Origin: Planctomyces sp. SH-PL62
GTDB lineage: Bacteria > Planctomycetota > Planctomycetia > Planctomycetales > Planctomycetaceae
DNA: 48,374 bases
Assembly: GCA_945893045.1 (NCBI GenBank)
Contig: CAMDEA010000044.1
Coordinates: forward strand, 1 to 48,374
Reading direction: 5' to 3'
Made by a program: the position numbers and the translations under genes. The notes under the pieces are model-generated. The model ran no database searches. It was not told the DNA's origin and saw nothing but the letters and a program-made list of their open reading frames with translations. How positions within the stretch are numbered: position 1 is the stretch's first letter; every line of letters starts with the position of its first letter. This document shows, piece by piece, positions 1 to 9,323 of the stretch.

Positions 1-3000
1 ACTCGACCTCGCCACCTCTGAGGTCGGTGCTCGTGCCAACGTGGTAGACGCCGTCCACGATCGTACTGCCAATGAACACAACCCGTCCCGCACTCCGTAC
101 TGACGATGTCGATGTCAACACGCCACCTTCAATCTGGATGGTGTTGTCGATCGTTCCCGTGATCGTTCCGCTGTTCTCCAGCCCGCCGTTGAAGTTCACT
201 TCGTTGCTCGACGCCTCGAACGTTCCGGTGTTGATGAAATGAGCGTTGTACGACGAATTGTTGATGTTGTGCCAAGTCCCGCTGTTGCGAATGGTTCCCA
301 GCACACCGTCCGACGTCACGTTGGCAGATCCGCCTCCGACGATGGGGATCGTCAATGCGCCCACGTTCTCCAGCACGGCCCCGTTGGCCAGTCGCAAAAG
401 AGCACCACCGTGAATGGCCGTCGCGCTGCCGGTGTCCAACAGCAACCGATGGCCGTCGATGGTCGCCTGACCCGACTCGAATGTCGCGGCACTGGTGACC
501 GTCGTCGTACCAATTCCTGATTGGCGCGATGTCCCGCTGACCATCAACGTCTCGACGGTCATGTCACCGGACGTCACCGAACCGCTGTTGAGAACCAGTG
601 AATCGAGTGTGGCGGTCCCGTCTTGAAAATCCGCTTGGGCGTTGTCTCGAACGACGAATTCTGAACCGAAATTCCAACGTCCGCCGACAAACACGACCTC
701 GCCGTTGCGGATGTCGGTGCCCGTGCCGACGTCATAGAGACCGGCAACCGTCGTACTGCCGTAGAACAGAACCTGGCCCGCGCTGCGAAACTCCGACGCC
801 GACGTGAACTCGCCACCAGAAATCTGGATCTCGTTGCCGATTGTTGCCGTGATCGTTCCGCTGTTCACCAGCCCGCCGCGAAAGTCCACGTAGCCGCCGG
901 ACGTCTCGAAGAGTCCCGTGTTCTCGAAACGAGTGTTGATCGTCGATTCCGCAAAGTTGCGCCACGTCCCGGCATTGCGAATCGTTCCCGGTGCATCGTC
1001 AGTCCCCACGTTCCTCGATCCACCATTGGCCGTCTTCAGTACCGAAAGCTCACCATGATTGGCCAGAGTCGCCTGTTGGTTCAGAAACAATCCTCCGATC
1101 TGGATGGTATTCACGCTTCCGGCAGCCAGCAGCAATGTCCGCCGTTCGATCGTGGTCCGATTGTGATTCGCATCAAAGGTCGCACCGGCGGACACGGCGG
1201 TCGTACCGGTTCCCAGCAGGCTGGAAATGCCGCTGACCGTCAACGTCTCGACCGTCATATCACCCGACGTCACCGAACCGCCGTTCAGAACCAGCGACTC
1301 AAGGGTCACGGACCGATCGTGTAAGTTGGCATGACCGCTGTCCTGAACTTCCAGCGTTAAGCCGACGTTGAGGACGTTTCCAAGAAACTCAACCGCGGCG
1401 TTTTTGATGAGCGTCTTCGTGCTGACGTCATAGATTCCATCAACCGTCGTGGCTCTGTCGAACTGGACCTGACCCAAACTGCGCAGCGTCGAAGTGGCCG
1501 TCAGTTCGCCGCCGCCGATTCTAATCTCGTTGCCGGTTGCCTCCGTGATCGTCCCGCTGTTTTCCAACCCGCCGTTGAAAACCACAGAGCTGCTGGATGC
1601 TTCGAACGTCCCGGTGTTCACGAAATGCGCGTCGAACAACGCATTATGGAGATGGTGCCAAGTTCCGCTGTTCCGAATCGTTCCGCCTGAGCCGCTTTGG
1701 CTCACGGAGTAGGAACCTTCCACTCGGGCGGTGGTTAAATCACCCGCATTTTCCAAGATTGCATCTTCGCTCAGCACCAAACGTGAGAATTTCTCAAGAC
1801 TCGTCACACTTCCCGCTGCCAGGAGCAATCGGCGAGACTCGATTGTTGTTTGAAATGTGCCCAAATGGACCAGTGTGTTCGTGACGGTTGTTGTACCGGT
1901 CCCCACGAGAAAGCAGTCGCGAATCGCGGCGGAAATCGTCATTGAGCCGACGGTCATGTCGGCGTTTGTACGCAATGTTGCGGAATGCAGAGCAAGTATT
2001 GGGACATCCCATCGGTTGTTTAGAAACGTTGCGTTTTGGAAATCTGCATCTGCACCAATGGGGCCGCCGCTGCTGCGAATTTCTAGTGTTTGACCAACAT
2101 TGATCACCGTGCCGGTAAATTCCACCGGCGTTTGAATGGTGGTTTGCAACGTGACATTGTAGGTGCCTGCGACGGTTGTCTTGCTGGTAGCGTTGGAGAA
2201 GGTCACCAGCCCGTCGCTCTGAATCTGCGAAGCTGTCGTAAAGACGTGGTCACGGCTGAAACGCATGTTTCCGGATGACGATCCTAGAAAACTGCCAGAA
2301 TGCTGACCACCGGTTAGCGCTCGAAAGGTGCCGTTGTCGGATTCGACAACGCCGCTGTTCTCCAATCGGACACTGAGGCTCACTGCTCCCGGATTACCTT
2401 GGACGGTGCCCTGGTTACCTTGGTTTTTCCAAGTCCCCGAATTGCGAATGACCGGTGCTGACCCCAGTCCATCCGACGTAAAAAATGAGGTTGTTACTCC
2501 GGACGGGACTGACACCGTCAACTCACCGGCGGTCTCAAGAATCGCTCCGTTGTTCAGCTTCACGCTGCGAGTTTGCCAAGTGCTGACACTACCGTTGGCC
2601 AGTTTCAGGTTGTGGCCATCAAGCTGAAGCGGGAAGCCGACTGCATCCGTCATCGTGGCCGACACGTTGACGGTGGTTGTGCCCGCTCCCGCTAACGTGC
2701 CGCCGGACCACACGAACTGGTCCAACTGCATGTCGCCACAGGTCAGCGTTCCGCCGGTCACGGCGAGCGTTTCTTGGGAGACCAGCGACTGAATCGTTGC
2801 GTCGCCGTTGAAGACGACTTGAATCGCCTCCGGAACATCAATCACGACGTCATCGGCGGCACCTGGCAACGTGTCCGTGTTCCAGTTCAAGGGGTTCTGC
2901 CAGGAGAAGTCACCGGCTCCGCCGTCCCAAGTGATCGACGACAACAGTTCGCGGGATTCCAGCCGCTCAATGAATGCAGAAGAGGGACCGTATGAGCGAC

Positions 3001-3058
3001 GGCGAGGTCTGCGGCTCAGGAGTCGGCAGCATTGCCGAAGCCACATCGGGAAACGCAT
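1..3058 (-). CDS. Giant repeat-rich surface protein, 5' part (runs off left edge)
   Basis: An open frame of 1,019 codons runs without a stop from an ATG at 3058 to the window edge, so only the N-terminal part is present. The start is preceded by GGGGAG at good spacing. Residues about 29-40 read FIERLESRELLS, which matches the basic, LE.R.LL-type N-terminal motif found on many large planctomycete exported proteins. It is followed by ITWDGGAGDFSW, a common start of the mature part. The rest is Thr/Ser/Gly/Asn-rich with phrases such as IRNSGTW, NTGTFEAS and GGLENSGTIT. These recur in units of about 230 residues (690-695 bp) and suggest a parallel beta-helix or adhesin fold. An extracellular structural or adhesive role is inferred. 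No catalytic domain is visible in this part. Confidence 0.85.
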   Translation of the reverse strand, partial: MRFPMWLRQCCRLLSRRPRRRSYGPSSAFIERLESRELLSSITWDGGAGDFSWQNPLNWNTDTLPGAADDVVIDVPEAIQVVFNGDATIQSLVSQETLAVTGGTLTCGDMQLDQFVWSGGTLAGAGTTTVNVSATMTDAVGFPLQLDGHNLKLANGSVSTWQTRSVKLNNGAILETAGELTVSVPSGVTTSFFTSDGLGSAPVIRNSGTWKNQGNQGTVQGNPGAVSLSVRLENSGVVESDNGTFRALTGGQHSGSFLGSSSGNMRFSRDHVFTTASQIQSDGLVTFSNATSKTTVAGTYNVTLQTTIQTPVEFTGTVINVGQTLEIRSSGGPIGADADFQNATFLNNRWDVPILALHSATLRTNADMTVGSMTISAAIRDCFLVGTGTTTVTNTLVHLGTFQTTIESRRLLLAAGSVTSLEKFSRLVLSEDAILENAGDLTTARVEGSYSVSQSGSGGTIRNSGTWHHLHNALFDAHFVNTGTFEASSSSVVFNGGLENSGTITEATGNEIRIGGGELTATSTLRSLGQVQFDRATTVDGIYDVSTKTLIKNAAVEFLGNVLNVGLTLEVQDSGHANLHDRSVTLESLVLNGGSVTSGDMTVETLTVSGISSLLGTGTTAVSAGATFDANHNRTTIERRTLLLAAGSVNTIQIGGLFLNQQATLANHGELSVLKTANGGSRNVGTDDAPGTIRNAGTWRNFAESTINTRFENTGLFETSGGYVDFRGGLVNSGTITATIGNEIQISGGEFTSASEFRSAGQVLFYGSTTVAGLYDVGTGTDIRNGEVVFVGGRWNFGSEFVVRDNAQADFQDGTATLDSLVLNSGSVTSGDMTVETLMVSGTSRQSGIGTTTVTSAATFESGQATIDGHRLLLDTGSATAIHGGALLRLANGAVLENVGALTIPIVGGGSANVTSDGVLGTIRNSGTWHNINNSSYNAHFINTGTFEASSNEVNFNGGLENSGTITGTIDNTIQIEGGVLTSTSSVRSAGRVVFIGSTIVDGVYHVGTSTDLRGGEVE

Positions 3059-3213
3059 TATGAACTCCCCTCTCAGAGTTTTGCGTCTTGGGATTTGTCT
3101 CTCGCAGAGACTCAGACACCGCACCGCCAAGTCGCGCTGAACGAAACGAGCTTTCGTCCTTAGACCGTAAAACGTCGCTCGCTCCCGACAGCCGGCTGGG
3201 TCAATTTTCTAAA

Positions 3214-3323
3214 AGCGTCTGACAAAATTGTAACCCGAAGCGTGAGCGAGGATCGGTTTTAATGCCGAATTGTGGACTCCCTCGCTCACGCTTCGGGTTA
3301 CATCTCTCATTCTGTTAGACGCT
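3214..3323. repeat. Nested inverted repeat (GTAACCCGAAGCG family)
   Basis: Perfect 22-bp arms at 3230-3251 and 3280-3301 (GTAACCCGAAGCGTGAGCGA plus GG and its complement) surround a 28-bp centre. They are nested in a second inverted repeat, AGCGTCTGACA at 3214-3224 and TGTTAGACGCT at 3313-3323 (10 of 11 paired). It lies between the sigma gene 3' end and the start of the giant protein gene. A related single arm occurs at 35345-35365. It could act as a terminator-like or mRNA-end hairpin, but there is no U-tract. Confidence 0.85.
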
Positions 3324-3343
3324 CTAAATTCGTGGCCTCCAAA

Positions 3344-3397
3344 GTAGCCCGGTCACTCCGTGACCGGAACATTCGAGTCGCGGAGTGACTCGTCAAC
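3344..3397. repeat. GTAG double-hairpin element, copy 1 (forms the sigma gene 3' end)
   Basis: This 54-bp element starts GTAGCCCGGTCACTCC. Hairpin 1 is CCGGTCAC-TCC-GTGACCGG and hairpin 2 is built on CGAGTC...GACTCG with GGA in the loop. It is 51/54 identical to the reverse complement of the copy at 4209-4262. It encodes the last residues (DESLRDSNVPVTE) and the TGA stop of the ECF sigma gene on the minus strand. Confidence 0.9.
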
Positions 3398-4063
3398 ATT
3401 CTGCGATTCGGCACCAGTGACCTGACGCCATTCTTCGCGGATCAAATTCAGTTTTCGTTCGACGGTCCGACCGGTGACACCCAGTTTTTCGGCGATCTCT
3501 TCGTTCGTGAAGCCCTCCAGACGCCAGACGGCGACTTGGCGTAACGTTTCATCGCGCAACAGACTCAACAGGTATTGCAGTTGATCCTGCATGGCGACGA
3601 TCAAATCGGGAGTCAACTCCTCGGCGATCGCCTGAGCCAGGCCGGCTTCTGGCGGCGACGATTGTCCAGCGCCTGTTCCGGTTGAGAAGACGGATTCGCC
3701 TCGGACCGTGCCGCCGCCGCGCTTCTGCGCCCGATTGTGCCGAATCTGATCGACCGCCTTTTCGTGAGTGATCGTGGCCAACAGCCGCCACAATTCGTCG
3801 CGGTTGTTGAGGTCGGGAAAGCGCCCCTCGCCAGCTCCGAAACACAAACTCTCAAAGACGCTGGCCACCACATCCTCTTCGTCGATGGCCCGCCGAGGCA
3901 TCGCGCGCAATCGCTGCTTGGCTAGCTCCAATAACCGCTGAGCGTAGCGGTCCCACAAACGAGCCGCCGCCTCCGGGTCTTTGTCCCGCAGATCCTGGAT
4001 CAGCAAAGTGACGGAGTGGCCGGTCGCCACATCTTTGTCTGTGTTCGGCGCGTCGTCCCGCAT
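3353..4063 (-). CDS. ECF-type RNA polymerase sigma factor (planctomycete class)
   Basis: This is a 236-residue sigma-70 family protein. A sigma2-like region (about residues 25-115: AARLWDRYAQRLLELA, DEEDVVASVFESL, LWRLLATIT..KAVDQIR) is joined by a Gly/Ser-rich linker to a sigma4 helix-turn-helix near the C-terminus (GFTNEEIAEKLGVTGRTVER). It would direct RNA polymerase to a dedicated regulon. The ATG at 4063 is preferred over the GTG two codons upstream because GCGAGG sits six bases before the ATG. The gene is divergent from a Ser/Thr kinase-TPR gene, a pairing often seen in planctomycetes, where the kinase is thought to control the sigma factor instead of a classical anti-sigma factor. No anti-sigma gene is adjacent. 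The last 13 or so codons and the stop come from a palindromic element. Confidence 0.93.
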   Translation of the reverse strand: MRDDAPNTDKDVATGHSVTLLIQDLRDKDPEAAARLWDRYAQRLLELAKQRLRAMPRRAIDEEDVVASVFESLCFGAGEGRFPDLNNRDELWRLLATITHEKAVDQIRHNRAQKRGGGTVRGESVFSTGTGAGQSSPPEAGLAQAIAEELTPDLIVAMQDQLQYLLSLLRDETLRQVAVWRLEGFTNEEIAEKLGVTGRTVERKLNLIREEWRQVTGAESQNVDESLRDSNVPVTE

Positions 4064-4208
4064 GGGCACCTCGCGAAGTCGTCAGGCCAGTCGTCGATCA
4101 AGCGGGCAATGAGTCTATCCAGGGCCGATGCGAAATCGCACGCGGCCCAGGCCGGTTTCTCAAAGAAACCATTGCCGGTGTCGGGTGCTGCCGTGGGTTT
4201 TCGGTAAA

Positions 4209-4262
4209 GTAGACGAGTCACTCCGTGACTCGAATGTTCCGGTCACGGAGTGACCGGTCTAC
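4209..4262. repeat. GTAG double-hairpin element, copy 2 (between sigma and kinase genes)
   Basis: This 54-bp element runs from GTAGACGAGTCACTCC to GGTCTAC. Hairpin 1 is CGAGTCAC-TCC-GTGACTCG and hairpin 2 is CCGGTCAC-GGA-GTGACCGG. The loops are complementary and the stems differ in their outer bases. It is the near-exact inverse of copy 1, so the sigma gene is bracketed by the pair. It ends 34 bases before the kinase start and lies in the divergent promoter region. Confidence 0.92.
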
Positions 4263-4296
4263 TTTTGCGGCGGGTCCAGTTCGGGAGGTCATCAGC

Positions 4297-7200
4297 ATGT
4301 CTCACTCTTCGCCGTTGCCGCTCGAATTGCTCCGGCGCATCGACCAAGCCAGCGACCGCTTCGAGGCGGCTTGGCAGGCGGGCACGTTTCTGCGGCTCGA
4401 AGAATTGTTGGGGGAATTCCCGGAACACGAGCAACCGGCCGTGTTGCGCGAGTTACTGGCGATGGAGATTGAATTGACTCGGCGACAGGGCTTATCCCCG
4501 TCCGCGACCAGTTATCGTTCGCGATTCGCGCGGCACGCGCAGATCGTTGACAAAGTCTTGTCGAGATTGGGGTTGTCAGAACAGATTCCGTCCGCGGACA
4601 AGCGTGTCGGTCACTTCTCCGACCAGAACCCGCCGAATGAAGCATCCTTCGTGACACTGACTGAGAGCAAGATTGTCATTTCACCAGTGGCTTCGTCGCT
4701 GCCCGCGAACGCATCGCGATACAGCACCACTCGGCTCCTTGCACAAGGCGGGCTGGGGTTGGTCTATGTCGCGGAAGACACCGAGTTGCATCGCAAGGTG
4801 GCGCTCAAGGAGATCAAAGACAAATTCGTTTCCGTGCCGATGCACCGGCAGCAGTTCTTGTTTGAGGCGGAAGTCACGGGCGCGCTGGAGCATCCCGGCG
4901 TCGTGCCGGTGCATGGATTGGGAACGTATCCGGACGGGCGACCGTATTACGCGATGCGGTTGATCCGGGGCGTCAGTTTGAAGGAGGCGGTGCGGCGATA
5001 CTTTCAGCATCCCTCCGTGAACGACTTGGCGGACTCGCCACCGGACGCGACCACGAATTCGTTTCTCGACGAAGTCATACCGGCCGATCGAAGCCTCGCC
5101 TTCCGTGAATTGCTGGCACGCTTTTGCGATGTCTGTAACACGTTGGAGTACGCCCGCAGCCGAGGCGTGCTGCATCGCGACTTGAAGCCCGACAACATCA
5201 TGCTCGGCAAGTACGGCGAGACGTTCGTCGTGGATTGGGGTCTGGCGGCATTGATTGATGTCCCCTTTGACCAACCCTTGGAAGAGACGCTCTTACGGAC
5301 GCGGCTGAGTGGCTCCGGAAAAAGCGGTTCCGTGGTGGGAACACCGGGTTACATGAGTCCCGAACAAGCGTCCGGGGCGGAGCGGCTCACGTCCGCGACC
5401 GATGTTTACGGCCTGGGAGCGACGTTGTATTTCCTGCTGACGGGCCAGCCGCCCGTGTCGATGTCAGGAAAGTTGACGGAGGTGTTGGAGCGTGTGCGAT
5501 CCGGCAACTTCCCCGCGCCGAACAAAGTGCGGGCCGATGTCCCTGCCGCCTTGAACGCCGTCTGCATGAAGGCTCTGGCTCGGCAACCGGCAGAGCGATA
5601 CTCGTCGGCGTTGGAATTGAAACGCGATTTGCAACGCTGGCTGGCCGATGAGCCGGTGACGGTGTATCGCGAGCCGTGGCCGACTCGCGCGAGGCGCTGG
5701 TCCAAGCGTCACAAGACGCTGGTCACGACGACGGCGGTCAGTGTCGCGCTATTACTCGCCGGTTGGGGAGCTTGGAATTGGCGGGAATACCGCCGAGTTG
5801 ACGGCATTCGGAACCAAACTTTAGCAGCGTTGGAGAAAGCCGAAACAGCGGTCGAGCAGCATCAGTTGGCTGCGGCGAAACGGCAACTGAACGATGCCGT
5901 CCGGTTCGTGCAGCAAGAACCCGCTTTGACGGATTTGCAAAGCTCTGTCGCGGTGCTCGAAGGTCACTGGCGGTTGGTCGTGCGAACTGATGCGGAGCAG
6001 AGTTTGCGACAGGCTCAGGCATTGGTTGACCTGGAACAGTGGACTAATGCCGCCACACTGTTCATGGGCGTCGAGAATGAACTCGATGGGGACAATCATT
6101 TTGCCGACCTATTGCAGCGCGCTCAGGCCGGCAAGCAGCGTGCAAACGCTCATGAAATCGAGACGATTCGATGGCAGGAGTTCCGCCGCCTGGCGGAGAA
6201 GGCTCGTTTCTTTGGCAGCCACTTGAGCGGTGGTGGGCATCGTGAAGCGGTCCAACAAGCTGACTCCGCAGCGGAAGAGGCGCTGCGGAAATACGGTTTG
6301 CACGATCAACCATTTGAACTCATCAGCATTCCAGCGGAATGGAAAGAAGAACTTCGGTCATTCGCTTTTGAGTTGTTCTTGATTCGCTCGGAGACGCAGG
6401 TCTTATTGAACACTGATGCCGGATCCGACCCGCCGCGCGAGATACTACAATCTGCACTGGAACTGCTCTCGTACGCCGAGAAATTGACGGAACCGCAAAT
6501 CTCGCGGCTCGTGTGGGATCAACGCGCAGCGTTGCTAAAGAAGAGCGGAAAACTCTCGGAGGCTGAGACGGCCGCACAGATGGCCAAGCAGGTTCCACTG
6601 CGGACTGCGCTGGAATTCTTCCTCGCCGGCGAGCAGGCCCGACGTGTCGAACGAAACTTTGCGCGGGCCGAGAGTTTTTATTTGCAGGCCCTGAACGAAA
6701 GCCCGCGCGACTTCTGGATTCATTACGCGCTTGGAGCCTGCCAGTTGCAGCGGCTGGAAGATGAAACTGAATCGGCTGCCAAACCGGAAGGATATTTGTC
6801 GTCCGCGATGCACGCTCTGACCAGCAGCCGCGCATTGGCTCCGAGTTTTCCTTGGCCGCTTGTCCTGCGTGGAGTCATCTATGCGAAACTGGGAGATTTT
6901 CCCAAAGCAGAACAAGACTTCGCCGAGGCCGAGGCCAGTTGTGAAGACGAACGGGCCTCCACACTGATTTTTGATCCTGGTCTGTTGAGAAGCGCAGTCC
7001 GCGTAAATCGCACCAAACTGCGAATGCAGCAGGCTAAGCAAGCGACCGATGACGTTCAGCGGGATCACTATTACCAACGTGCTGTCGCCGAATTGCAGGT
7101 GGCACTTGTCGATCGCGATCTCGTCCCAGCGCTGATGAATCTCGGCATAGTGTTTACCAAGTTGAAACGGTTTGAGGACGCAAATAAGGCGTGGACCGAG

Positions 7201-8289
7201 GCGCTCAATCGGACGGAAACGCAGGATACGTTTCGCCGCGCCGAGATTTTGCGGTTTCGCGGCGATGGCAACTTCTTGCGGGACGGAGATGACAATGATC
7301 TCACAAGATTCACTCGTGATCCGCAACTCTTACTACCAGCGCGGCAAGACTACAGCGACGCGTTGCGAATTCTCGATGCGCCACCGCTTGATATCCCCAA
7401 CTCGAAATATCACCGTCAGCAGGCGGATCTGCGATACCGCATCGGCCTAACTTACTTCGCAACCGGTGAATGGTCATCTGCATTGATTCATTTCGATGAC
7501 GCAATTCGCGAAGGCCATGCGGATCCGGATCTCCATCGATTCCGCGGGCAGTGTTGGATGGGATTGGGGAAATTCAATGATGCCTTTACCGCATACGTCC
7601 AATACGCAGAAAAGTCTCTGAATCTGACGGCTTCTGCTCGAAAGCCAGCCGACGTTCGTGCAATTCGCACACTCGCGATGTTGGGATTGCAATTAGGCAA
7701 TGAGCCCGATGGTGGCCCCAAGCTGCGTGAGGCACTCTTTGCGTCGAGCGTTTCTTTGAAGATGGCGCTCGATGGCAAGGTCTCGACGAAGCGAGGGTGG
7801 CTGCTCACCACTGGCGTTTGGCCGATCGTGCTAGAGGACTTTGATCGCGCCATCCAGTGGCACGCGGCTCGCGGCGAAGAAGACTGGGAAGCCTATGCCG
7901 GCCGAGCCTTCGCGCGAGCGAAACTCGGCCAACACGAAGACGCGATTGACGACATCGAAAAGGCCATCCGTCTCGGACTCCAGCAAATCGACAATGAGCC
8001 GCCACCCATCAATCCACAGCAGCAGAAAGGCATCCTGCTATTCAATGCCGCGTGTACCTACGCCGTCGTTTTGAGGAACGTGCGATTTAACAAGCACGTT
8101 GAACCGAGCCACGAGAAAAACATCCAGAACCTCACCCAGCGAGCCATCGAACTTCTTCGACTCGCCCAAGACCGGCTTGGCCGAGATGTTCTTGCCAAAG
8201 CGCTTTCTGACGACGCACTCGACTCGGTTCGAGAGACGAATGAATTCAAGTCATTTCAGAAACAACTGACTGGGTCCATCGACAAGTAG
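4297..8289 (+). CDS. Membrane Ser/Thr protein kinase with long TPR-like C-terminal region
   Basis: The protein has 1,330 residues. The ATG at 4297 is chosen over an in-frame ATG 24 codons upstream because GGGAGG precedes it by 7 bases and because the upstream part is made of a palindromic element. The kinase domain spans about residues 138-450, with a glycine loop LAQGGLGLVY, the lysine in VALKEIK, HRDLKPDN (H293, D295), DWG in place of DFG (D313), and GTPGYMSPEQA. One transmembrane helix follows (about 473-492), then some 830 residues of helical TPR-like repeats (for example ALNRTETQDTFRRAEIL, GHADPDLHRFRGQCWMGLGKF). The layout places the kinase in the cytoplasm and the repeats on the other side of the membrane as a sensor or scaffold. 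It probably acts with the divergent ECF sigma factor. Confidence 0.93.
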   Translation: MSHSSPLPLELLRRIDQASDRFEAAWQAGTFLRLEELLGEFPEHEQPAVLRELLAMEIELTRRQGLSPSATSYRSRFARHAQIVDKVLSRLGLSEQIPSADKRVGHFSDQNPPNEASFVTLTESKIVISPVASSLPANASRYSTTRLLAQGGLGLVYVAEDTELHRKVALKEIKDKFVSVPMHRQQFLFEAEVTGALEHPGVVPVHGLGTYPDGRPYYAMRLIRGVSLKEAVRRYFQHPSVNDLADSPPDATTNSFLDEVIPADRSLAFRELLARFCDVCNTLEYARSRGVLHRDLKPDNIMLGKYGETFVVDWGLAALIDVPFDQPLEETLLRTRLSGSGKSGSVVGTPGYMSPEQASGAERLTSATDVYGLGATLYFLLTGQPPVSMSGKLTEVLERVRSGNFPAPNKVRADVPAALNAVCMKALARQPAERYSSALELKRDLQRWLADEPVTVYREPWPTRARRWSKRHKTLVTTTAVSVALLLAGWGAWNWREYRRVDGIRNQTLAALEKAETAVEQHQLAAAKRQLNDAVRFVQQEPALTDLQSSVAVLEGHWRLVVRTDAEQSLRQAQALVDLEQWTNAATLFMGVENELDGDNHFADLLQRAQAGKQRANAHEIETIRWQEFRRLAEKARFFGSHLSGGGHREAVQQADSAAEEALRKYGLHDQPFELISIPAEWKEELRSFAFELFLIRSETQVLLNTDAGSDPPREILQSALELLSYAEKLTEPQISRLVWDQRAALLKKSGKLSEAETAAQMAKQVPLRTALEFFLAGEQARRVERNFARAESFYLQALNESPRDFWIHYALGACQLQRLEDETESAAKPEGYLSSAMHALTSSRALAPSFPWPLVLRGVIYAKLGDFPKAEQDFAEAEASCEDERASTLIFDPGLLRSAVRVNRTKLRMQQAKQATDDVQRDHYYQRAVAELQVALVDRDLVPALMNLGIVFTKLKRFEDANKAWTEALNRTETQDTFRRAEILRFRGDGNFLRDGDDNDLTRFTRDPQLLLPARQDYSDALRILDAPPLDIPNSKYHRQQADLRYRIGLTYFATGEWSSALIHFDDAIREGHADPDLHRFRGQCWMGLGKFNDAFTAYVQYAEKSLNLTASARKPADVRAIRTLAMLGLQLGNEPDGGPKLREALFASSVSLKMALDGKVSTKRGWLLTTGVWPIVLEDFDRAIQWHAARGEEDWEAYAGRAFARAKLGQHEDAIDDIEKAIRLGLQQIDNEPPPINPQQQKGILLFNAACTYAVVLRNVRFNKHVEPSHEKNIQNLTQRAIELLRLAQDRLGRDVLAKALSDDALDSVRETNEFKSFQKQLTGSIDK

Positions 8290-8412
8290 ACCCCCACTCG
8301 GACGGACCACTTTCCGTCAGTGACGGCATGCCAAAGGACGACACGCTATCCAAGTGATGTACCATTGAGTTCACCTCGTTCCACTTTGTTGCCGCTATTT
8401 GGGAGAGTTCAC

Positions 8413-9222
8413 ATGTCACCACGCTTCTCCTTTCGATTGGGCTGCTGTCTGGTTTTCGGTTTGTTGAATTTATCCGTCGCGGACGAACCTCCGGCGCGAG
8501 CTGTCAAGCAGATTGTCGCACATCGCGGTTCGAGCGCGGATCGGCCGGAGAACACCTTGGCCAGTACACGCCGAGCGATCGAAGTCGGCGCGACCGCCGT
8601 CGAGGTCGATGTGCGGACGACGAAAGACGGCGTGTTGGTGTTGTCTCACGACGCGACGCTCGACCATGCGACCAACGGCAGCGGCAAGATCAACGACAAG
8701 ACGCTGGCTGAGATTCAGCAACTCGATGCGGGCACGAAGTTCAACCCGAAATTCGCGGGCGAGCGAGTGCCGACGCTGGCTCAAGTGCTGACGCTCTGCA
8801 AAGACAAGATCGACGTGCTGCTCGACCTGAAAGAGAACGGCGACGACTACGACCGCAAGGTTGCCGACCTCGTGAAGACTCACGGCGATCCCAAACGAAT
8901 CATCGTCGGAGCACGCAGCGCCGAGCAGGCCCAGAGGTTTCGCAAGCTGTTGCCGCAATCTCGCCAACTGGGCTTGATCGAGAAGCCGGAGGAGATCGAA
9001 GCCTACGCGGCGGCGGGGGTCGAGATGATTCGCTTGTGGCCCAAATGGCTGACCGACACGTCGCTGGTCAATCGAGTCCGCCAAGCCGGCGTGAAGTTGC
9101 ATCTCAACGGCACGACGGGCACCGCGGCGGAAATCGCCCCGCTGCTGAAGCATCGGCCCGATTCGCTGTCGAGCGATGATCCCGCCAGACTAATCGCGAC
9201 GCTCACCGCGCTCGGACAATAG
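8413..9222 (+). CDS. Secreted glycerophosphodiester phosphodiesterase (GDPD family)
   Basis: The protein has 269 residues. The ATG at 8413 follows GGGAGAG by five bases and opens a signal peptide (MSPRFSFRLGCCLVFGLLNL, cleavage near SVADEP); the longer in-frame ORF from 8320 would destroy it. The GDPD TIM-barrel signature is clear: VAHRGSSADRPENTLAS (catalytic His-Arg), VEVDVRTTKDGVLVLSHDATL (metal-binding E.D and general-acid His), then LLDLKENG. It hydrolyses glycerophosphodiesters to glycerol 3-phosphate and an alcohol, here outside the cytoplasm. It stands alone between the kinase and a dioxygenase gene. Confidence 0.93.
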   Translation: MSPRFSFRLGCCLVFGLLNLSVADEPPARAVKQIVAHRGSSADRPENTLASTRRAIEVGATAVEVDVRTTKDGVLVLSHDATLDHATNGSGKINDKTLAEIQQLDAGTKFNPKFAGERVPTLAQVLTLCKDKIDVLLDLKENGDDYDRKVADLVKTHGDPKRIIVGARSAEQAQRFRKLLPQSRQLGLIEKPEEIEAYAAAGVEMIRLWPKWLTDTSLVNRVRQAGVKLHLNGTTGTAAEIAPLLKHRPDSLSSDDPARLIATLTALGQ

Positions 9223-9323
9223 GCCGAGCAAAAACCAACGAGGTGTCTGATTGCAGCCTCTTCGGGGATTGTTGATACTCGGTTCGAGTCAAGCTCCTCA
9301 ACGTTTTTCGAGACACTCACGCC

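Noticed and set aside
239..3140. Many short plus-strand ORFs of 60-99 codons
   Set aside because: They are antisense to the continuous 1,019-codon frame of the giant surface protein and share its periodicity; none has a good ribosome-binding site or family motif.
3344..3397. Element considered as a plain intrinsic terminator
   Set aside because: It has no T-tract on either strand, lies partly in coding sequence, and has a near-identical copy at the other end of the gene.
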